Origin: AC-69 sp046728055
GTDB lineage: Bacteria > Actinomycetota > UBA4738 > HRBIN12
Assembly: GCA_046728055.1 (NCBI GenBank)
Contig: JBKPDU010000147.1
Span: forward strand, 1-9,808
Direction of reading: 5' to 3'
DNA length: 9,808 nucleotides
Numbering within the stretch: the stretch's first letter is position 1; each line of letters opens with the position of its first letter. This document shows, in pieces, positions 5,915 through 9,808 of the stretch. The notes under the pieces were generated by a model. That model searched no databases. It saw only the letters and a list, made by a program, of their open reading frames with translations, and had not been told where the DNA came from. Both the position numbers and the translations under genes were made by a program.

Positions 5915-7752
5915 AGGATGCGCAACCCCATCTCGCTCGCCAGTGCATGTTGCGCCCGTGCCGTCAGGCGGAAGGCATCCTTCAGGCCTCGACGGCTCAG
6001 GGGGCGGAGCGACCGAGGGTTCACCGCGTCGTCGCCCGGAAGACCGGCCTGCACCTGGGCCGTCTGGTGCTCCAGCCGGACCCGCCAGAGGAGCCGGAAG
6101 GCCTCCTCCAGTCCGAGAGCCACATCCTGATCGAGGACACCCTTCGCGCTCGCCTCTCGCAGGCGCCACGGGGTCCGGTTGCCGGTCAGTCCCCTCCCCA
6201 CCGCATGGGCCCGGGCCAGATTGGTGATGGGTGTGATCCCACCGTGCTTCACGTCCAGCGTTCCCGCGTGAGCCCCTCGAGCCTCCACCACGAAGTCGCG
6301 AACAAACCCGGTCGGCGGGCGCAGCTCGAGCGCGGTGCGAGCAAGACGACGGACGAACGTCGGGTCTCGAGAGGCGCGCCGCATCAGGCCATCCAGCGTC
6401 GGCTCGATATCGAGTGAGCCGGCCACCCGCCGATAGTCGAGCGCGATGCTCGTGAAGACCTTCCCCGCCAGCCCGGGATCGGCCAACCGGGCTCGAAACT
6501 CGGCCACCCAGGCGGTAACCGACCTCCGCCACAACGGGTTCGACGCCATCACATCCCCTCGACATCGCGGGACTCCAGCCTTCTCCAGACCGGCGGTGAC
6601 ACGGGTCGCGACTTCGGCGAAGTAGCGGTCGGCCTCGTCCGACGCGCCCTCGGGCGGCTCGAAGATCAGCGCATGGTCCTGGTCGGTTCGTAGCGATTGC
6701 TCGTTCCTCGCCTCGCTCCCGAGCGCGAGCCAGGCCCAGGAGCCCGGAGGTTCGCCAAGGTCTCTGAGGCTCAGGGCGATCAACTGTCGGGTCGCTGCGT
6801 CGACGGTGGCCGCGATGATGTGCCCCACCTCGACCGGGTCCGCCTCCGCCTCGACCAGCGCGGCGACGATCTGTGGCAGCCGGGACGCCTCCTCGGCCAC
6901 CTGGCCATCGGTGGTCGCCCTCTCGATCGCGCGGTGGATCGAGAACGGACCGATGCGGTCAAGGCCGAACAGATCCCCATCGGACACCACGCCGACAACC
7001 TGTCCTCCCCTATCGGTCACCGGCACGTGATGAAAACCGTGCTCCAGCATGAGCAGCAAAGCGTCGTTGGCGGTCGCGTCGGTCGAAGCCGTGACCACGG
7101 GGAAGGACATGACCTCGCGGACGCTGGTCTCGCCCGGCACACCGGATGCCAGGACCCGCGACCGGAGATCTCGATCGGTCATGATCCCCAGCCCCTTGTC
7201 CGTCGACACCAGCACGGCCGACACCCGCTCCCTGGACATGAGCTCGGCGGCCTCCTGGACCGTCGCCTCCGGGGCGCAGATCACGGGGCTGCGACGGATG
7301 AGCGCCCCCACCCGGACCAGACCGACTGCTTCAGGCTCGCCCTGCCGCGCCAGTCCGGCTCGTCGCTCCCGTCGCAGTAGGCTCGCCGTCAGGAACGCAA
7401 GCCCGGACGGGGTCCCCATCACCTCCTCGGCAACGACCCGATCGACGAGGTAGCAGAGCGTGTCTTCGTGGGCACGGACTGCAAACGCGGGGCCCAGGCC
7501 GGAGAGGAGCGAGGGGTGCCCGAACGCCTCACCCTCTCCCAGGACGTCCAGGACCCTGCCCTCATCGAGCAGATCCACCGCGCCGGTGCGGACCACGTAG
7601 AAGAAGTGGGCCGGTTCCCCCGCCTGTTGCAGGATCGTCGCCCCGGCAGGGAAGAACTCGATCTGGGCCGACCGAGCCACCCTCTCGAGCTCCGCGGTTT
7701 CCAGGGAATCGAACGGGGGATGGCGGGCGAGGAACGCCTCGACCTGCATCAC
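5911..7752 (-). CDS. cNMP-binding / CBS pair / DUF294 nucleotidyltransferase-like protein
   Basis: A protein of 613 residues in the COG2905 architecture. A cyclic-nucleotide-binding domain spans about 12-128 ('GEAFGHPSLLSG', R93 in the phosphate-cassette position). A CBS pair spans about 150-265 ('GIMTDRDLRSRVLASG', 'VREVMSFPVVTAS', 'VVGVVSDGDLFG'). A DUF294 nucleotidyltransferase-like domain follows, with the GS-x-D-x-D signature 'GSEARNEQSLRTDQD' at 345-359, and then an all-helical C-terminal domain to 613. The signature suggests a working nucleotidyl-transfer site on an unknown target, gated by nucleotide binding. It is cytosolic. The GTG at 7752 is preceded by GATACT with a 7-nt gap (leaderless); the ATG at 7749 is the alternative. 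A near-perfect DosR-like box lies at the -35 position. The stop overlaps the exonuclease start, so the two form an operon. Confidence 0.93.
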   Translation of the reverse strand: MMQVEAFLARHPPFDSLETAELERVARSAQIEFFPAGATILQQAGEPAHFFYVVRTGAVDLLDEGRVLDVLGEGEAFGHPSLLSGLGPAFAVRAHEDTLCYLVDRVVAEEVMGTPSGLAFLTASLLRRERRAGLARQGEPEAVGLVRVGALIRRSPVICAPEATVQEAAELMSRERVSAVLVSTDKGLGIMTDRDLRSRVLASGVPGETSVREVMSFPVVTASTDATANDALLLMLEHGFHHVPVTDRGGQVVGVVSDGDLFGLDRIGPFSIHRAIERATTDGQVAEEASRLPQIVAALVEAEADPVEVGHIIAATVDAATRQLIALSLRDLGEPPGSWAWLALGSEARNEQSLRTDQDHALIFEPPEGASDEADRYFAEVATRVTAGLEKAGVPRCRGDVMASNPLWRRSVTAWVAEFRARLADPGLAGKVFTSIALDYRRVAGSLDIEPTLDGLMRRASRDPTFVRRLARTALELRPPTGFVRDFVVEARGAHAGTLDVKHGGITPITNLARAHAVGRGLTGNRTPWRLREASAKGVLDQDVALGLEEAFRLLWRVRLEHQTAQVQAGLPGDDAVNPRSLRPLSRRGLKDAFRLTARAQHALASEMGLRIL

Positions 7753-7759
7753 CCCCGGG

Positions 7760-7765
7760 AGTATC
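7760..7765 (-). promoter_or_regulatory. Leaderless -10 (GATACT) for the cNMP/CBS/DUF294 operon
   Basis: The minus strand reads GATACT, one base from TATACT, followed by exactly 7 nt and the GTG at 7752. The DosR-like box at 7781-7794 lies over the -35 position, fitting a promoter that depends on an activator instead of a -35 consensus. Confidence 0.5.
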
Positions 7766-7780
7766 GCATCAGTGAGGACG

Positions 7781-7794
7781 GGGACGAAGGTCCC
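7781..7794. promoter_or_regulatory. devR box (putative): Strong DosR-like box (GGGACGAAGGTCCC)
   Basis: The sequence has perfect inverted arms GGGAC and GTCCC around a 4-bp centre. Twelve of fourteen positions agree with the DosR core consensus GGGACTWWAGTCCC. It is centred 35.5 bp from the predicted start of the cNMP/CBS/DUF294 operon (minus) and about 97 bp from the DoxX start codon (plus), so it could serve either gene. A DevR-like protein with an identical recognition helix is encoded in the window. Confidence 0.6.
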
Positions 7795-7810
7795 GCCGAG
7801 ACTGGGTCGG

Positions 7811-7824
7811 ACGGCAGCTGCCGT
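7811..7824. repeat. 14-bp perfect palindrome in the divergent gap
   Basis: ACGGCAGCTGCCGT is its own reverse complement. It lies 61 bp before the DoxX start codon, between the DosR-like box and the gene, where an operator could sit. A weak TAGCAG hexamer at 7848-7853 may be the DoxX -10. No protein is known to me for this site. Confidence 0.4.
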
Positions 7825-7884
7825 TCTCCCCGTCCTGCCGCAGGCTCTAGCAGACGACAGCTCTCTGAAGGGGAGGTGGGAGTG

Positions 7885-8502
7885 ATGTTGAAGGAGATCG
7901 ACGTTGCCAAGCCCGTCGCGAATGGGAAGGTCCAGACGACCGTCGACGTGGTCAGGGCCGAGGTCACCGTTCCCGACGGCGCCGTGAAGGGCGGGGTGTT
8001 CTGGGGCCTCTCCCGGATCGCGCTCGGATGGGTGTTCCTATGGGCCTTCATTGACAAGGCGTTCGCGCTGGGGTTCGCGACCGGGCGTCTGGAGAGCGGA
8101 GCCATCGACTTCTTCGCCAAGGACGCCGCCTGGCTGAACGGGGGACACCCCACCGCGGGGTTCCTCGAGTTCGGCACGAAGGGTCCGTTCAAGGACTTCT
8201 ACGCCGGGCTCGCCGGGCAGGCCTGGGTGGACTGGGTCTACATGCTCTCGATGCTGCTCATCGGGCTGGCCCTGATCCTGGGCATCGGGACGCGACTCGC
8301 GGCGATCGGCGGCATCATCTGGATGGCGCTGTTCTACACCGCGGGAGCCATCTGGCCGGAGAACAACCCGTTCATGGACGAGCATGTGGTGTACGCGATC
8401 GTGCTGGCGGGGATCGCCTACGTCGCAGCCGGCAGGTACCTGGGACTCGGGAAGTACTGGGAGCGGGTTCCGGTGGTCAAGCGGTACCCCATCCTGAAGT
8501 AG
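7885..8502 (+). CDS. DoxX-family membrane protein
   Basis: A protein of 205 residues with a hydrophilic N-terminus of about 35 residues and about four transmembrane helices, roughly at 39-60, 115-135, 138-157 and 166-186. Landmarks include 'LSRIALGWVFLWAFIDKAF', 'GTRLAAIGGIIWMALFYTAG' and 'NPFMDEHVVYAIVLAGIAY', typical of the actinobacterial DoxX group. DoxX-type proteins are related to the small subunit of thiosulfate:quinone oxidoreductase (DoxD) and are linked to redox homeostasis, but the reaction of this one is not known. The ATG at 7885 has GGAGG 8 nt upstream; the in-frame GTG at 7882 is less well spaced. The gene diverges from the cNMP/CBS operon across a 132-bp gap containing the DosR-like box and a palindrome. 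It is followed by a strong hairpin terminator, so it is monocistronic. Confidence 0.9.
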   Translation: MLKEIDVAKPVANGKVQTTVDVVRAEVTVPDGAVKGGVFWGLSRIALGWVFLWAFIDKAFALGFATGRLESGAIDFFAKDAAWLNGGHPTAGFLEFGTKGPFKDFYAGLAGQAWVDWVYMLSMLLIGLALILGIGTRLAAIGGIIWMALFYTAGAIWPENNPFMDEHVVYAIVLAGIAYVAAGRYLGLGKYWERVPVVKRYPILK

Positions 8503-8528
8503 CGCTCGGACCACGGAACAATCGCAGG

Positions 8529-8558
8529 CGAAGGCGGGGGTATCGACCCCCGCCTTCG
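8529..8558 (+). terminator. Hairpin terminator after the DoxX gene
   Basis: A perfect 12-bp stem (CGAAGGCGGGGG with CCCCCGCCTTCG) closes a 6-nt TATCGA loop, 26 bp after the DoxX stop. There is no T-tract downstream, which is common for hairpin terminators in high-GC actinobacteria. Confidence 0.8.
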
Positions 8559-8852
8559 TCGATCGATGTGACGGAAGCGTGGGCGACGAGCCCGGGCCCC
8601 GGGTTCTCCCTTGCCTTGCCCCAACGTCACCCGGCCTCGGGGTTCGTCGGCCGGGTGATCCGGTTCGCGATCCCGGCCGGGCTGGTGGCGCGGCCGCCGC
8701 GCTGGCTCCATACGGCCCAGTCCGCAGGGGTCAACCTGGGCCCTGGGCAAGCAGGATAAGGAGTCCCGGTCGTTCGGCCCCAGGATGAAGGGACGGACGG
8801 CCCGTTCGCCTCCCCTCCCTGGCGTGGTCCCATCTCCATGGAGGTGACCGAC
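8559..8852 (+). other. Gene-free, hairpin-rich stretch before the Cys4 gene
   Basis: This stretch of nearly 300 bp has no convincing gene; short open frames here show no family resemblance. It holds an inverted repeat with a 10-bp stem (8627-8636 with 8649-8658) whose 3' arm can instead pair with 8672-8678. It also has a 7-bp stem at 8714-8720 with 8736-8742, and a DosR-like site at 8790-8803. It could be a structured leader or simply GC-rich spacer. Confidence 0.45.
8790..8803 (+). promoter_or_regulatory. devR box (putative): DosR-like box upstream of the Cys4 gene
   Basis: GGGACGGACGGCCC has a full left arm and a GGCCC right arm, ten of fourteen positions agreeing with the DosR core. Its centre is 56 bp before the start codon at 8853, allowing a transcription start near 8832-8839 and a short leader with GGAGGTG. 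No clear -10 is visible in that interval. Confidence 0.35.
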
Positions 8853-9128
8853 ATGGTGCGATGGGAAGGCTTCAGACAGTGCCCCGGGTGCGAATTCGAC
8901 TTCGCCACTGGCGAGGGAGAGCGTTCGTGCACGTGGGGTGATTGCCCCTATCTCCCTGAGGAGCTGGACGTGTTCTGCCCCCAGTGTCGCTTCAACTTCT
9001 TCACGATGGAGGGGAATCCGCCCTGCGCCGACCCACTGACGTGCGAGCACTCGGTGGAGCCGATGTCCCATGTCGGCAACATGAAGCGCTGGAGCGAGAG
9101 TCGGACAAAGGCCCTTGTGAGCGACTGA
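8853..9128 (+). CDS. Small tandem Cys4 (zinc-ribbon-like) protein
   Basis: A protein of 91 residues made of two copies of one cysteine module. Copy 1 (C10, C13, C26, C31) reads CPGCEFDFATGEGERSC then TWGDC. Copy 2 (C42, C45, C58, C64) reads CPQCRFNFFTMEGNPPC then a spacer and C64. Both follow C-P-x-C-x-F-[DN]-F-x-T-x-E-G-x3-C, so an internal duplication is clear. Each set of four cysteines could hold zinc or an iron-sulfur cluster. Copy 1 runs into copy 2 through 'PYLPEELDVF'. I chose the ATG at 8853, which has GGAGGTG 6 nt upstream; an earlier ATG at 8838 overlaps that ribosome site. It is followed 76 bp later by a TusA-like gene in the same direction, which may be co-transcribed. Function is unknown; sulfur or metal handling is inference from the neighbour. 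Confidence 0.82.
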   Translation: MVRWEGFRQCPGCEFDFATGEGERSCTWGDCPYLPEELDVFCPQCRFNFFTMEGNPPCADPLTCEHSVEPMSHVGNMKRWSESRTKALVSD

Positions 9129-9149
9129 TGGCGATCTCCCTTGCTGGCT

Positions 9150-9165
9150 GCGACGCGTTCGTCGC
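9150..9165 (+). repeat. Short inverted repeat between the Cys4 and TusA-like genes
   Basis: GCGACG and CGTCGC form a 6-bp stem around a CGTT loop. It is small and may be incidental; it could stabilise or process a Cys4-TusA transcript. Confidence 0.3.
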
Positions 9166-9204
9166 TGCGATAACCGGTGATCATCACGTGAGGAGGTGGG
9201 GGCA

Positions 9205-9480
9205 ATGACGGTCGGAATACGCGGAGACCGGATCATCGACACACGAGGCATGCCATGTCCGCGCTCCTTGATGGCTCTCATCGGAGCCATCTGCGAGGGC
9301 GCGCCGGGCGATCTGATCGAGGTCCTCTCGACAGACAAGAGCTCAAGGACTGACATCCCGGCATGGGTTCGCAAGGCCCGCCAGGAGTTAGTGGAGATCG
9401 TCCCTGAAGAAGGCTACGCCCGGTTCGTGGTGAAGAAGCTCGGTGAGTCGAGCGTATTGGACCAGGTGAGAGCGGAGTAG
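9205..9480 (+). CDS. TusA-family sulfur-carrier-like protein
   Basis: A protein of 91 residues with the TusA fold pattern: strand 'IIDTRGMPCPRSLMALIGAI', then 'GDLIEVLSTDKSSRTDIPAW', helix 'VRKARQELVEIV' and a final strand 'GYARFVVKK'. Cys18 in 'MPCPRS' is at the sulfur-carrying position; the usual C-P-x-P has serine instead of the second proline. In the known family this cysteine carries a persulfide for tRNA thiolation, molybdenum cofactor synthesis or sulfur oxidation; the pathway here is not visible. The ATG at 9205 has AGGAGG 8 nt upstream, the best ribosome site in the window. It follows the Cys4 gene and precedes a cupredoxin lipoprotein gene by 34 bp, so an operon of three is plausible. 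Confidence 0.88.
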   Translation: MTVGIRGDRIIDTRGMPCPRSLMALIGAICEGAPGDLIEVLSTDKSSRTDIPAWVRKARQELVEIVPEEGYARFVVKKLGESSVLDQVRAE

Positions 9481-9514
9481 GCTTCTGACCTACTCGTTGG
9501 GAAGGGAGGGCGCG

Positions 9515-9808
9515 ATGGTACGTCGGATGATCATGGCCTCGGTCATGGGGCTGGCCCTCGTGGCCGCCGGCTGTGGCAACGGTGGCGGGGATGTCGACGT
9601 GACGCTCCAGGAGTTTGCCGTCGGGGCGGACCCCTCGAGCGTCTCGGCCGGGTCCGTGACCTTCAATATCGAGAACATCGGCCCGGACGACGTCCACGAG
9701 TTCGTGGTGATCCGCACGGACCTCGATCCGACCGCGCTGCCCACGGATGAGACCGGCGCCGTCGAGGAAACGGGCGAGGGGATGGAGGTCGTGGACGAGG
9801 TCGAGGAC
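9515..9808 (+). CDS. Lipoprotein with cupredoxin-like domain (3' truncated by window)
   Basis: The first 98 codons of a gene that runs off the window. Residues 1-20 form a lipoprotein signal peptide: RR near the start, hydrophobic 'MASVMGLALVAAGC', and lipidated Cys20. A glycine-rich linker leads to 'VTLQEFAVGADPSSVSAGSV' and 'TFNIENIGPDDVHEFVVIRT', the usual first half of a cupredoxin-like beta sandwich. His61 is at the position of the first copper ligand in such proteins; the remaining ligands would lie beyond the window, so copper binding cannot be judged. An acidic segment (TDETGAVEETGEGMEVVDEV) follows. The ATG at 9515 has GGGAGG 5 nt upstream. The protein should be anchored on the outer face of the membrane, perhaps in electron transfer. 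Confidence 0.85.
   Translation, partial: MVRRMIMASVMGLALVAAGCGNGGGDVDVTLQEFAVGADPSSVSAGSVTFNIENIGPDDVHEFVVIRTDLDPTALPTDETGAVEETGEGMEVVDEVED

Noticed and set aside
4781..6130. 449-codon plus-strand open frame
   Set aside because: It runs antisense to the CBS and exonuclease genes, which have clear motifs; its translation has no recognisable domain.
7468..7884. N-terminal extension of DoxX
   Set aside because: It overlaps the cNMP/CBS gene antisense; the ATG at 7885 has a proper ribosome site.
8418..9374. 318-codon minus-strand open frame
   Set aside because: It spans DoxX, the terminator, and the Cys4 and TusA-like genes in antisense; no domain pattern or ribosome site.
1..9808. Mobile elements, CRISPR arrays, tRNA or rRNA genes
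   Set aside because: No transposase or integrase, no regular repeat-spacer pattern, no cloverleaf or rRNA-like sequence was found on either strand.

Overview
The window is high-GC, densely packed DNA of actinobacterial character. The signs are GTG/ATG starts, a DevR/DevS (DosR/DosS)-type two-component pair, an actinobacterial two-helix membrane protein of the family often mislabelled 'LigA', -10 hexamers of the TANNNT type placed for leaderless mRNAs, and universal-stress and CBS proteins. I cannot assign a genus. An uncultured Actinomycetota lineage outside the mycobacteria is my best inference.

Layout. (a) 2-334 (+): 3' end of an ADP-forming acyl/acetyl-CoA synthetase. (b) 338-1174 (-): tandem universal stress protein. 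(c) 1268-2368 (+): one-GAF sensor histidine kinase, diverging from (b). (d) 2346-2783 (-): stand-alone pseudo-receiver with three cysteines, tail-to-tail with the kinase. (e) 2886-3368 (+): START/SRPBCC-like protein. (f) 3406-4071 (+): NarL/LuxR response regulator very like DevR. (g) 4068-4616 (-): two-helix membrane protein. (h) 4789-5185 (-): CBS-pair protein broken by one +1 frameshift. (i) 5255-5914 (-) and 5911-7752 (-): translationally coupled pair, a DEDDh-type exonuclease and a cNMP/CBS/DUF294 nucleotidyltransferase-like sensor protein. (j) 7885-8502 (+): DoxX-family membrane protein, followed by a hairpin terminator. (k) 8853-9128 and 9205-9480 (+): tandem Cys4 protein and TusA-like protein. 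(l) 9515 to the window end (+): start of a lipoprotein with a cupredoxin-like domain. No tRNA, rRNA, CRISPR array, insertion sequence or phage gene was seen.

How it fits together. The contents resemble a mycobacterial dormancy (DosR) regulon condensed into one locus: haem-type GAF kinase, DevR-like regulator, universal stress protein and Hrp1-like CBS protein. Next to it lie enzymes suited to low-oxygen energy conservation (ADP-forming acyl-CoA synthetase) and redox or sulfur handling (DoxX, Cys4 protein, TusA). Aligned without gaps to M. tuberculosis DevS as I recall it, the kinase keeps the proximal haem histidine (H105) and distal tyrosine (Y127). It has glycine (G43) where DevS has Glu87, as in the oxygen sensor DosT. 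Five intergenic sites resemble the DosR box (GGGAC-N4-GTCCC type). The clearest, at 7781-7794, sits at the -35 position of a predicted leaderless promoter for the cNMP/CBS/DUF294 gene. The kinase, the regulator and that CBS gene all have a -10-like hexamer exactly 7 nt before the start codon.

Less certain points are the universal stress protein start, the function of the pseudo-receiver and the Cys4 protein, and whether the CBS frameshift is real or an assembly error.
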